A stretch of 64,000 bases of DNA, taken from positions 1-64,000 of the forward strand of contig CACJAW010000005.1 of NCBI GenBank assembly GCA_902591495.1. The letters are read 5' to 3'. Every line of letters starts with the position of its first letter. The stretch's first letter is position 1. The position numbers were made by a program, and so were the translations under genes. This document shows, piece after piece, positions 56,451 through 64,000 of the stretch. The stretch is from an uncultured Pseudohongiella sp. Its GTDB lineage: Bacteria; Pseudomonadota; Gammaproteobacteria; Pseudomonadales; Pseudohongiellaceae. The notes under the pieces are model-generated. The model had not been told where the DNA came from. It ran no database searches and saw only the letters and a list, made by a program, of their open reading frames with translations.

Positions 56451-57176
56451 CTATGTGATCAAGTTCATTTCATCATCCCACTCTGCAATGATTTCCCTTC
56501 GAGATTGGTCGACACACTTACTTAACCACTCGTCATCATATTGTTTCCCATGGCGCTTCAAAACGCTCGCTGGTACGCCATCCCAAGTATTAGGGTTGTT
56601 GCCTTGATAACCAAGATCATTAAAACCCAGTTCACTAGTATAATAACCTGTCATTGTTAAATCGCGCATAAGTGAAAAAAATCTTATACCAGGCTGTAAT
56701 TGGGTATTCTCTACTTCGGGATAGGCAATTTGGTCACAAATTTCGAGTCGCTGTGATTCAGCTATATTAATGAAATTGGCACCATAGTGTTCGATTGAAT
56801 GGTTGTCGAGCCACATTACCCCGCCCCTTAGAGGTATTTTAAAAATTTCTCGTTCTTTAACGATAAATTCGACAAAGTCGGGAACTCCGGCATCGAGTGC
56901 TCCACCATTAGGGTCTTCGTTTGGCAAAATTATGTCGCACAGTGTCGCGATAGTCACTAGCTCATGCTCACTAAAATAAGACTGTTGAAGTAAGTCTTGA
57001 TCGTGTGCTTTCTCCACAGCTGTACGTCCGTATGAATAGGTAGAGTCGAGACTAGTCCATGTCACTCGCTTTCCTCTATAGTTTGGATTAACGCTAGTGG
57101 AACATCCGGTTGTCGCTATGATTCCTGTCGATGCCGAGGCTAAAAAAAGGGCTTTTAAAGTTTCACGTCGATTCAT
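56451..57176 (-). CDS. Gluconate 2-dehydrogenase subunit 3-like protein with Tat/lipoprotein signal
   Basis: A 241-residue protein with a twin-arginine motif (NRRETLKALF) and a possible lipobox (TTGC). The helical domain with LVTIATLCDIILPNEDPNGGALDAGVPDFVEFIV is typical of the gamma subunit of FAD-dependent gluconate/glucose dehydrogenases. Such subunits carry the partner flavoprotein through the Tat system. It starts 10 bases after the stop of the GMC flavoprotein gene, which has no signal of its own, so the two form one exported complex. Confidence 0.85.
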   Translation of the reverse strand: MNRRETLKALFLASASTGIIATTGCSTSVNPNYRGKRVTWTSLDSTYSYGRTAVEKAHDQDLLQQSYFSEHELVTIATLCDIILPNEDPNGGALDAGVPDFVEFIVKEREIFKIPLRGGVMWLDNHSIEHYGANFINIAESQRLEICDQIAYPEVENTQLQPGIRFFSLMRDLTMTGYYTSELGFNDLGYQGNNPNTWDGVPASVLKRHGKQYDDEWLSKCVDQSRREIIAEWDDEMNLIT

Positions 57177-57186
57177 AAACTTAATC

Positions 57187-58893
57187 TCAAATATTTCGTT
57201 TGTTCATTTGTTCAACTATATAGTCTGAAGTTCGCCATGCTAAGGCTAATATCGTCCAGGTAGGATTTTTGTCTGCCTGACTTACAAAGGGGCCGGCGTC
57301 CGCGATAAAGACGTTAGAAGCGTCATGTAGTTGGCAAAATTCATTTGTTACCGATGTCTGGCTTTCGGCACCCATTCTGGTTGTACCCACTTCATGTATG
57401 ATCTCTCCGGGCTTTGTTAGCCCAAAATTTTCATCTTCTCCTGGCCTATCACCCAAAGGGATGCCCCCAGAAGCTTCTAATAGTGCCTCCATAGTTTCTT
57501 GCATATGCTTTGCTTGAGCGATTTCATTTTTTGTCCAGTTATAATTAAACCGAAGAACTGGCATCCCCCATTCGTCTAGCATTGTTGGGTCTAGTTCACA
57601 ATAATTGTCATATTGTGCGATGCTTTCTCCTCGGCATGCGATGGAAAGCCTGGCTCCGAAAAAGCGCCTGATGTCATCCCTTAGCTGTTTTCCGTAACCG
57701 CCGACTTTTTTGCCTAAGAATTCATTATATTGGTTTACAGCAAAACCGAAACCGTAACTTGGCATCCTCATTCCTCCGCCAATTTCCAGATGATAGCCTC
57801 TTGGAAAATCTAAGTTGGCGTTCTCCAACCACCATGGCGTGTATACATGCATGCCGCCGACTCCATCCTCGTTGTAAATATCTCTGTCCATAAGATCTGG
57901 AATAAAAGCTGCTCGGCTAGCACCGGTCGAGTCATGGAGATAGCGACCAACATGACCACTACTATTGCCCAGACCTTGGGGATGCTGAGCACTAGTTGAG
58001 TTAAGTAAAATTCTAGCTGAGCTGCACGCAGAGGCCGCAAGCACGACGGTTTTTGCAAGAAGATTATTTAAACTCCTGTCTTTCTTGTTTATGAAGAGCA
58101 CACCCGTAGCTTTGCCGGTATCGTCAGTAGTCACTTCAGTGACCATACTGTTTGTATAGAGGTCTACCTTTCCGCCATTTAGTGCTGGAAAAATAAGTGA
58201 CGTAGAGGACGAAAAATCCGCATGTACTGAGCAGGCACGATCACATTGATTGCAGTAAAAACAGACACCTCGCTGATTGTTAATGCGTTTAGTTAGGATT
58301 GATTTTCTAGCTGGTATAACCGGTATACCCAACTTGCGGGCTCCATCAATATAGTAAAGTTCATGGAGTCTTGGTTTGGGTGCTGGTAAAAAGAAACCAT
58401 CAGGATCATTGTAGAGTCCCTCGTTGCTTCCGAAAACGCCGATTAGTTTATCTACCTTGTCATAGTAAGGTTTGATATCTTCATAACTGATTGGCCAATT
58501 ATGTCCTAAACCATCTGAATCTTGCCTCTTGAAGTCAAGCGGGCCGAACCTGAGAGATATTCTGCCCCAGTGATTAGTCCTGCCGCCAAGCATCCTGGCC
58601 CGCCACCACATAAATTCGGTGCCTTCGGTTGTTGTAAAGGGCTCATCGTCAAGCTCCCATCCTCCAATGCAAGCGTTAAAATCGCCAAATGGTCGCCTTC
58701 GAGTGCTTGCGCCGCGCCGCGGTGATTCCCAGGGGAATCGGAGTTGAGTTCTTTGTTCATCGGCAGCAGGATCATAGAAGTCCCCAGCTTCTATGAGCGC
58801 AACTTTTAATCCAGCGTTAGCAAGTTGGTAGGTTGCCATACCCCCGCCAGCACCAGAGCCAACTATAATCACATCGTAAGAGTCTTGTGCCAT
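57187..58893 (-). CDS. GMC family FAD oxidoreductase with Cys cluster
   Basis: A 568-residue flavoprotein with the FAD motif VIIVGSGAGGGMATYQLANAG at the N-terminus and the C-terminal GMC signature (HEVGTTRMG, NPTWTILALAWR). It carries C211, C214, C217 and C221 in CFYCNQCDRACS, similar to the cluster that binds Fe-S in FAD-dependent glucose dehydrogenases. It probably oxidises a sugar or sugar acid and passes electrons through this cluster. It has no signal peptide and likely travels with the Tat-signalled small subunit encoded directly downstream. No cytochrome subunit is adjacent. Confidence 0.88.
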   Translation of the reverse strand: MAQDSYDVIIVGSGAGGGMATYQLANAGLKVALIEAGDFYDPAADEQRTQLRFPWESPRRGASTRRRPFGDFNACIGGWELDDEPFTTTEGTEFMWWRARMLGGRTNHWGRISLRFGPLDFKRQDSDGLGHNWPISYEDIKPYYDKVDKLIGVFGSNEGLYNDPDGFFLPAPKPRLHELYYIDGARKLGIPVIPARKSILTKRINNQRGVCFYCNQCDRACSVHADFSSSTSLIFPALNGGKVDLYTNSMVTEVTTDDTGKATGVLFINKKDRSLNNLLAKTVVLAASACSSARILLNSTSAQHPQGLGNSSGHVGRYLHDSTGASRAAFIPDLMDRDIYNEDGVGGMHVYTPWWLENANLDFPRGYHLEIGGGMRMPSYGFGFAVNQYNEFLGKKVGGYGKQLRDDIRRFFGARLSIACRGESIAQYDNYCELDPTMLDEWGMPVLRFNYNWTKNEIAQAKHMQETMEALLEASGGIPLGDRPGEDENFGLTKPGEIIHEVGTTRMGAESQTSVTNEFCQLHDASNVFIADAGPFVSQADKNPTWTILALAWRTSDYIVEQMNKRNI

Positions 58894-58958
58894 GAAAAAC
58901 TTTAAGTAACGATTTATGAGTGTTGATCATACTTTCGCTTCCGCACGGGCGCAAACTA

Positions 58959-59570
58959 TTAAGAATCGTTTCGGTAGTTAAATTCAATAGTCTCTGCTGC
59001 GCGTTCGAAGTCTCTTCTCAAAGAAGAACTAAACGCTCTGCGGACAAAATAAGCAAGTAGTCGAGATGAAGATTGGTATACCACTGAAATTCGGACTGTT
59101 GTTTGTCCTTCTTTTGTCTCAGAAAATTCATATCGTGAGAGAGAGTAGTTAAGCGGTGCCTCTAACGTCGACTCATCCATGTCAGTGAAATAGGCGTAGC
59201 CAACGTGCCGTTGAAATTGAAGAAATCTCTGAATTAAATAGGCATCATTTTTCATCGTCAATTTTCTAATGGATCCGACACCCAGCTTACCTGAGGCTTC
59301 CGAGTTAGAGTGGTTAAATTCGATTGCTCTCGCGCCCTCGACGTATTCGTTTAATCGCAGGGAAAGGAAATCAAACACATAACTAAGCGGAGCATTAACT
59401 AATATTTCAATGGATTGATCTGGGTCAACCTGAGCCCGAGTTAACTCTTGCTCGATTAGTCCCGGATTGATTTCTTGAGCGTAAAAAGTGTTCAGTTTAA
59501 GTTGAAAAACTAATAGCAGGATTAGGCCAAGGTTTTGAAATATCTTGAATGGTAAAAGCGAGTTCTTCAT
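58959..59570 (-). CDS. Exported SRPBCC-like protein
   Basis: A 203-residue protein with an N-terminal hydrophobic signal (LLPFKIFQNLGLILLLVFQLKLNTFYAQ). The mature part resembles a polyketide-cyclase/START helix-grip fold: IEILVNAPLSYVFDFLSLRLNEYV at the start and FERAAETIEFNYRN at the end. Ligand unknown. The ATG at 59570 starts the signal; a TTG at 59591 is an alternative. It lies 65 bases upstream of the GMC dehydrogenase gene. Confidence 0.6.
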   Translation of the reverse strand: MKNSLLPFKIFQNLGLILLLVFQLKLNTFYAQEINPGLIEQELTRAQVDPDQSIEILVNAPLSYVFDFLSLRLNEYVEGARAIEFNHSNSEASGKLGVGSIRKLTMKNDAYLIQRFLQFQRHVGYAYFTDMDESTLEAPLNYSLSRYEFSETKEGQTTVRISVVYQSSSRLLAYFVRRAFSSSLRRDFERAAETIEFNYRNDS

Positions 59571-59622
59571 GCTGAAGTCGTTAACAAACAATGTTCCACA
59601 ACCTTGTCGGATGGTGTATCAA

Positions 59623-60387
59623 TTAATGATTCCACCAAGCTAAATCGGAGAATGACCGCAAATCTAATTCATGAGTCCAAACTGAGCGATGCTGCTGATG
59701 TAAGTGTAGGTATGTTTCCGCAATCTTCAATGGAAGCATTAATCCATCTTTTTCCATCCCTTTTGTTTCGCGCAACTTTTGAAACTTTTCGGGTCCTAAC
59801 ATCTTACCGAGGGTGTCTGGAGCGTCTACTGAACCGTCAATGACGATGTGTGCAACGTGAATACCCTTTGAAGCGTATTGTGCATTGAGTGACTGGCATA
59901 GCATACGGCGGCCACCCATTGCCGCGGCATGAGAATGTTGCCCCGCATTTCCTCTGACAGCGGCTGTCGAAGATGTCACCAGCAGGGTTCCCTTTCCCCG
60001 GGACTCCATGAGAGGGCACACTGAAGAGGCAGTTCGAAAGAGAGCAAACGTAGCCATTCTCCATCCGAGTTCAAAAACTTTATATGTGGTGTCCTCTAGC
60101 TTTCTATTACCTACTTGGGCGCCTAAGTTAAAAATGACGACTTCTATTGGACCAATTTCCAACTCGATCTGTGCTACGCGCTCTTCAATAGAGTTTTCCT
60201 CTACTGCGTTAAGGAGAAAGCCGCTAGCTTGGCCACCGTCTTCCCTTATGTTCGCGACGAGACGGTTTAAGCCACCTTCGTCACTGCGTCTACACAAAAC
60301 AGAGTGGTAGCCTTCTTCAGCAAAACGCTTTCCGACAGTCCCACCGATTCCGGCTCCTGCCCCAACTACTAGACATACAGGTTTCAT
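59623..60387 (-). CDS. SDR-family protein with atypical active site
   Basis: A 254-residue Rossmann protein with the cofactor loop GAGAGIGG (residues 9-16) and VIFNLGAQVGN. The catalytic YxxxK position reads HAAAM (in QHSHAAAMGGRRML), so both the Tyr and the Lys are replaced. Related SDRs of this branch keep the Lys. Reductase activity is therefore doubtful. It is 22 bases downstream of a GST gene on the same strand and probably co-transcribed with it. Confidence 0.7.
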   Translation of the reverse strand: MKPVCLVVGAGAGIGGTVGKRFAEEGYHSVLCRRSDEGGLNRLVANIREDGGQASGFLLNAVEENSIEERVAQIELEIGPIEVVIFNLGAQVGNRKLEDTTYKVFELGWRMATFALFRTASSVCPLMESRGKGTLLVTSSTAAVRGNAGQHSHAAAMGGRRMLCQSLNAQYASKGIHVAHIVIDGSVDAPDTLGKMLGPEKFQKLRETKGMEKDGLMLPLKIAETYLHLHQQHRSVWTHELDLRSFSDLAWWNH

Positions 60388-60409
60388 AATAAGCTCATCA
60401 CAGTATTAA

Positions 60410-61021
60410 TTAGGCTCTGGCGGTAGGTCGTGAGGTTACGCGCGACCACCAAGCATCTAGATTTGAAAGATCTTCGGGAATACGGATACCGACGGCAGCT
60501 TTACCCATTACAAAAGCACATTGGGCAGTTATGTCGGCTACCGAATAGCCACCCCCCGCTATATATTCTTTTCCTTCTAATTCTTGATTAAGCCACACCA
60601 TTTGTTCCTTTACACCTTCGGATGCAATCTCGGCAACTTGAGGTATTTGGACAATTCTATCTTTCCACATTTCGTGAGTATTGCGGAATATATCAATCAA
60701 AGGGTTGAGAAATTGGAATTCCATACGACGCTGCCACATTTCTATCATTGCTTTTTCTAAACTAGTAGTTCCAAAAAGTGGGGGGTCTGGAAACTCATTT
60801 TCAAGGTATCTGCAGATAGCTATCGATTCTGCTATGCAGGTACCACCATCAAGCTCAAGCAGAGGCATACGCCCTAGAGGATTCTTCGCGAGATACTCTT
60901 CGGTCTTATTTTCTCCGCTCATCATGTCTATTGGAATCATCTCAATCTCGAGATTTTTTTCAGCGATAAAAATTCGAACTCGGCGGGTATTAGGTGACGC
61001 AGGTAAATCATATAACTTCAA
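60410..61021 (-). CDS. Glutathione S-transferase
   Basis: A 203-residue GST. The N-terminal domain has ASPNTRRVRIFIAEK, the cis-Pro motif NPLGRMPLLEL and the glutathione-binding AESIAICRYLE. The C-terminal helical domain contains YSVADITAQCAF. It resembles the bacterial beta/theta-like GSTs. The start is TTG at 61021 with GAGG 8 bases upstream. It precedes the atypical SDR gene. Confidence 0.88.
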   Translation of the reverse strand: MKLYDLPASPNTRRVRIFIAEKNLEIEMIPIDMMSGENKTEEYLAKNPLGRMPLLELDGGTCIAESIAICRYLENEFPDPPLFGTTSLEKAMIEMWQRRMEFQFLNPLIDIFRNTHEMWKDRIVQIPQVAEIASEGVKEQMVWLNQELEGKEYIAGGGYSVADITAQCAFVMGKAAVGIRIPEDLSNLDAWWSRVTSRPTARA

Positions 61022-61084
61022 AATAGTATCCTCAAAGGTGTTAACTAAAAATAAAATATGTTGAGCTAAATTTGACTCGATGAA

Positions 61085-62074
61085 CTACTCGATTCCCAGA
61101 GCGTCCATTTCCTGCCTACGCTCACCTCTTAACAGATTGGTCATCCCGTAATTGCCTTCATGACAAGAATATTCGTAGAGAAGTCCATCGACTCGGGTCA
61201 TCGGCACCATTGCAGTAATCTTATCCGTAAAAGTACCGGGGTCGTTGATAGTGAACTCATACTCTACGGTTGTCTCATTGACCCGAGTAAAACGCTCTGT
61301 AAGTGACTTTTCGCGAGCGTTTCCATACGGTGAGGCAAGAAAGCTTTGGACCATATCGCTAAAATTCTTAGTTTCTATGACAAGTGTATCTCCATCCCAA
61401 TAGCCCCTGGAATCACCCGACCAAAGGCGAATATCGTCGTGTAGCTGGTGATTTTCGTTTAACGACACCACTCGCGCATCATGGACCATCTCAGTCATGA
61501 TGACCACATGGTCCTTGTGCTGAAAGATCTGAATATTGTTGTTGTAAGCGCTGGGCATAAACGGAGGACCCGCATTAAAACCAGCAATACATCTTTCAGA
61601 GAGGCCTCGGTCTTCTGGGCCATCTTTTGAGATTCCACCAGCGCCCATAAATCTTACTGGGCGCTGACTCGGATAATCCTGACTGACTCCTCCCCGCTGC
61701 ATGAAAGCCCCTTCCACAATTTCTGGAATGCGCCCGTTTTTAGGATAGGTAATTAAGGAGGTCCTCAGGTCATACCCAATGGCCGCCCTCTCATACCAAA
61801 ATGAGTTATATCCTCCGACACCGTCGAAGTGCGACTCTGCTCTTGCTTCAAAGGCTGACACAGATTGGTCACGATTTTCTTCGTTCTCGTCTGGGGTAAA
61901 GTACTCTCGATCGCCGTACCTGATATCCCTTTGAACTGGAGTATGGGACGCAAAATTCCATACTCCTTGAAGATTGGGCTGGTCGTATTCGGTCCTCGGG
62001 ACAGTGTAATCCGCTTGTGTTAACCCAATAGACGAAGCTGAGGAAAGCAAAATTGTCAGAACTAAATTTTTCAT
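61085..62074 (-). CDS. Exported CHEGNY-family protein, copy 4
   Basis: A 329-residue paralogue of the proteins at 22800, 34083 and 47102, most similar to copy 2. It has VPRTEYDQPNLQGVWNFASH, GPEDRGLSERC, EMVHDARVVSLNE, YWDGDTLVIETKNF and YSCHEGNYGMTN. A signal peptide is cleaved near SIGLTQA. AGGTG is 7 bases before the ATG. It stands 63 bases upstream of the GST gene on the same strand. Function unknown. Confidence 0.75.
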   Translation of the reverse strand: MKNLVLTILLSSASSIGLTQADYTVPRTEYDQPNLQGVWNFASHTPVQRDIRYGDREYFTPDENEENRDQSVSAFEARAESHFDGVGGYNSFWYERAAIGYDLRTSLITYPKNGRIPEIVEGAFMQRGGVSQDYPSQRPVRFMGAGGISKDGPEDRGLSERCIAGFNAGPPFMPSAYNNNIQIFQHKDHVVIMTEMVHDARVVSLNENHQLHDDIRLWSGDSRGYWDGDTLVIETKNFSDMVQSFLASPYGNAREKSLTERFTRVNETTVEYEFTINDPGTFTDKITAMVPMTRVDGLLYEYSCHEGNYGMTNLLRGERRQEMDALGIE

Positions 62075-62223
62075 GGAGTTTCACCTGAGCTCGAAATGTT
62101 CTTTGACTAGAAGCTTATCAGACATTTTTTGATGAACAAAAGGGGTGTTAGTGTAGTATGGGATTAATTGCAAAATTTTATACAACCAATGATCAAAAAA
62201 ACGGGTTAACTGGGGATAATTTT

Positions 62224-62799
62224 ATGTTCAAGAATACTAAGCTTGTCATGGGAATGCTTGTCTGCATGTGCGGAACGCTAGTTTTTACCTCGTCCTCACA
62301 GGAAAACTCACCTCAATATGCTACTGATGTGAAGTTTCAGGAGTGGCAGAACGTCATCCATGCACCTGAGGGGCGAGTCGATCGTCAAGTCAAAGTTGTA
62401 GATATAGGTGATGCTAATGTTGCTGTTGGGGTTCTCTTCCGTGATCGAATTGAAGCCAGTGGGGAACCAGTAAGCGGTATTGTTCATAGTCATGTTTCAG
62501 AGGTTTATTACATAACCAAAGGCTCTGGCACATTGGTAACCGGTGGAACATTGTTGGGGCGTCGAGACGCGCCTTCAGATTCGGATATCGTAAATGTGCT
62601 TGTTGGGGATAGTTTCTTCACTTCTGTGGCTCGGGGTGATGGACAAGTTCGGGAGGTGAGAGAGGGAGACATTGTCGTCATCCCAGCTGGGGTATTCCAT
62701 GGCTGGCATTCGGTAGATGAGCGAGTTGAAATGGTTAGTATTAGGCCGGACCCAAAAAAAGTGCTTCCAGAAGGCTACGTTAATCCTTATGCAGAATAG
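62224..62799 (+). CDS. Exported cupin-domain protein
   Basis: A 191-residue protein with a signal peptide (VMGMLVCMCGTLVFTSSSQ). The cupin motifs are HSHVSEVYYITKGSGTLVTGG (metal His/His/Glu) and GDIVVIPAGVFHGWHSVD. Cupins may be isomerases, oxygenases or binding proteins; no specific activity is evident. I start at 62224, where the signal begins and GGGGAT lies upstream; the open frame extends back to 62158. Confidence 0.8.
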   Translation: MFKNTKLVMGMLVCMCGTLVFTSSSQENSPQYATDVKFQEWQNVIHAPEGRVDRQVKVVDIGDANVAVGVLFRDRIEASGEPVSGIVHSHVSEVYYITKGSGTLVTGGTLLGRRDAPSDSDIVNVLVGDSFFTSVARGDGQVREVREGDIVVIPAGVFHGWHSVDERVEMVSIRPDPKKVLPEGYVNPYAE

Positions 62800-62838
62800 G
62801 GGATTTGGAAGTTTAGGCTGACATACTAAATTTTAAAG

Positions 62839-63777
62839 CTAATAGCCTTTCTTAAAATCCACCAAACCTTCAAGGGTTTCATCTTTAACGAAATGGTTTA
62901 GGTTTTTTAGGAATAAGCCAACTATATCTTTGGGACGGCTTTCTGCGGCTGTGTGAGCCGTTAATTTTAGATTGGGTACTCCCCATAGTCGATCGCTAGT
63001 GTCCAATGGTTCTTTTTTTGTTACGTCCAAAATAGCACCAGCTAAATTATTGGAAATTAGTGCCTCGGACAAAGCGTTCTCATCGATTAAGTTCCCTCTG
63101 CCGACGTTAATAATCAGCGCGGTCTTTTTCATTCGTTTCAAGGTCACGGTGTTTATTAAATCAGTGGTGCTTGGAAGGTCTGGCAAGATGCCGATCAGGT
63201 AGTCAACTTGCTCTAAAAATTTAACAAAGGAACTTTGAGAGAATACTTTACTAAAGTGTGGTGTGAGTTGCCCAGAATTGTTGAGGCCAATTGTCTTGAC
63301 CCCTAATTTGCTCATAGCTTCCGCGACAGCACTGCCAATTGAGCCAGTTCCCATAATGCCGGCGGTCTTTTGTGACATCTGTCCGCTTGTGAGGGGTCGC
63401 CATTTTCTATTTTTTTGAAAACTCTGTCTTTCCTCTATTTTGAGCTCGTGCGCCAGAATATGACCAATTACATACTCAGACATTTGTGGACCAAAAATGC
63501 CTTTCACGCTGGTCAGGGCGTAAGAGGTGTTTGGCATTTTAATCAGAGGTGTTACCCCAGCCCACGTGGATTGAACCCAGCGAACTGTGGTGCTATTTAT
63601 AACCTCAGATACATAATCGGGTCGACCAAGTATTATTGGCTGTTGTCCATAACCGTTCCTTGTTTCCTCTAGCGTCGATGCCACTGAGATTTCTGCGAGG
63701 GAACCAAGCTCTGCTTTTATTAGACCCGAGTATTCCTCTGAATCTGGAGAGGTTACGAAAATAGGGGGATACTTCAA
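62839..63777 (-). CDS. D-2-hydroxyacid dehydrogenase
   Basis: A 312-residue NAD(P)-dependent enzyme of the D-isomer 2-hydroxyacid dehydrogenase family. The nucleotide loop is GTGSIG (143-148) and the catalytic residues are R227 (NVGRG), E256 (TKKEPL) and H275 (LTAHTAA). It interconverts 2-oxoacids and D-2-hydroxyacids in the cytoplasm, and resembles the glyoxylate/hydroxypyruvate reductase group. The start is TTG at 63777 with GGAGG about 10 bases upstream. Confidence 0.88.
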   Translation of the reverse strand: MKYPPIFVTSPDSEEYSGLIKAELGSLAEISVASTLEETRNGYGQQPIILGRPDYVSEVINSTTVRWVQSTWAGVTPLIKMPNTSYALTSVKGIFGPQMSEYVIGHILAHELKIEERQSFQKNRKWRPLTSGQMSQKTAGIMGTGSIGSAVAEAMSKLGVKTIGLNNSGQLTPHFSKVFSQSSFVKFLEQVDYLIGILPDLPSTTDLINTVTLKRMKKTALIINVGRGNLIDENALSEALISNNLAGAILDVTKKEPLDTSDRLWGVPNLKLTAHTAAESRPKDIVGLFLKNLNHFVKDETLEGLVDFKKGY

Positions 63778-63851
63778 ACCCTTGTCACCTCCACTACATT
63801 ATGCCCAAACACGCTATCGTGCTGAGGCGGCATCAAATCCAGAGACTATTG

Positions 63852-64000
63852 TTAAAGCAATTCTCTACCAAGTCGTCCTCTCGGTACTCGGTAGCCTGCA
63901 TCAATTACATAATCTGGCCCCACAGATTCAACAGTGGGCGTACCACTCCCCATCATAGCTATTCTTAATTCTCGATTTAACAAGTCGAGAACTCTCTCTA
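63852..64000 (-). CDS. C-terminal end of a probable FMN alpha-hydroxy-acid oxidase (partial)
   Basis: A reading frame enters from the right edge and ends at a stop at 63852, giving 48 residues. ERVLDLLNRELRIAMMGSG and the following PTVESVGPDYVID fit the C-terminal helix of FMN-dependent alpha-hydroxy-acid oxidases, where an EL...M..G..... pattern occurs; the enzyme at 38060 has EIQRDMKLLGVTSISQID in the same place. The short length makes the family call tentative. The rest of the gene lies outside the window. Confidence 0.45.
   Translation of the reverse strand, partial: ERVLDLLNRELRIAMMGSGTPTVESVGPDYVIDAGYRVPRGRLGRELL

Noticed and set aside
58230-58270. Cysteine cluster of the GMC protein as a haem-binding site
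   Set aside because: The CxxC pairs are not followed by His, so there is no CxxCH motif; Fe-S binding is the better explanation.
1-64000. Mobile elements, CRISPR arrays, tRNA or rRNA genes
   Set aside because: I saw no transposase or integrase, no regularly spaced repeats, and no tRNA or rRNA-like stretches in the intergenic regions.

Overview
The window reads as chromosomal DNA of a free-living, aerobic, Gram-negative bacterium, most likely a heterotrophic (possibly marine) gammaproteobacterium. The evidence is many Sec, Tat and lipoprotein signals, an outer-membrane barrel protein, PQQ enzymes with periplasmic or membrane-anchored architectures, and a close YghU homologue. The taxonomic placement is inference. 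The DNA is moderately AT-rich and densely packed. I saw no tRNA, rRNA, CRISPR array, insertion sequence or phage gene.

Region by region. 1-4100: end of an enoyl-CoA hydratase gene, a glutathione S-transferase, a small lipoprotein, an acyl-CoA synthetase and a metallo-hydrolase-like protein. 4265-13111: two Tat-exported PLP enzymes in a row, an amidase, YghU, an exported methyltransferase-like protein, a Tat-exported amidohydrolase, a DUF385-like protein and a secreted beta-propeller. 13215-22582: VOC protein, D-aminoacylase-like amidohydrolase, nitronate monooxygenase, secreted MBL hydrolase, NTF2-like protein, nucleoside-type MFS transporter, O-acetylhomoserine sulfhydrylase, MaoC hydratase and APC permease. 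22800-45301: a quinoprotein-rich stretch with four PQQ dehydrogenases, an FG-GAP protein, an NHL propeller, a nuclease-like protein with an altered active site, an FMN hydroxy-acid oxidase and exported small redox/stress-type proteins. 45411-64000: aldo/keto reductase, flavin reductase, molybdopterin oxidoreductase, sterol-desaturase-like enzyme, a quinohaemoprotein, a DUF5916 outer-membrane protein, a GMC dehydrogenase with its Tat-exported small subunit, SDR, GST, exported cupin, 2-hydroxyacid dehydrogenase and the end of a second FMN oxidase.

Taken together, the window looks like a periplasm-centred oxidation toolkit. Sugars, alcohols, hydroxy acids and amino-acid derivatives would be oxidised or cleaved outside the cytoplasm by PQQ, FAD/Fe-S and PLP enzymes. 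Acyl-CoA and dienoyl-CoA enzymes, GSTs and SDRs would handle products inside. No PQQ biosynthesis genes are present, so the cofactor must be made elsewhere or imported.

The most interesting unexplained element is a four-member family of exported proteins of about 330 residues ending in a Cys-His-Glu-Gly-Asn-Tyr motif (22800, 34083, 47102, 61085). One copy lies immediately upstream of a membrane PQQ dehydrogenase. Their function is unknown to me. Second is the adjacent pair of Tat-exported PLP enzymes.
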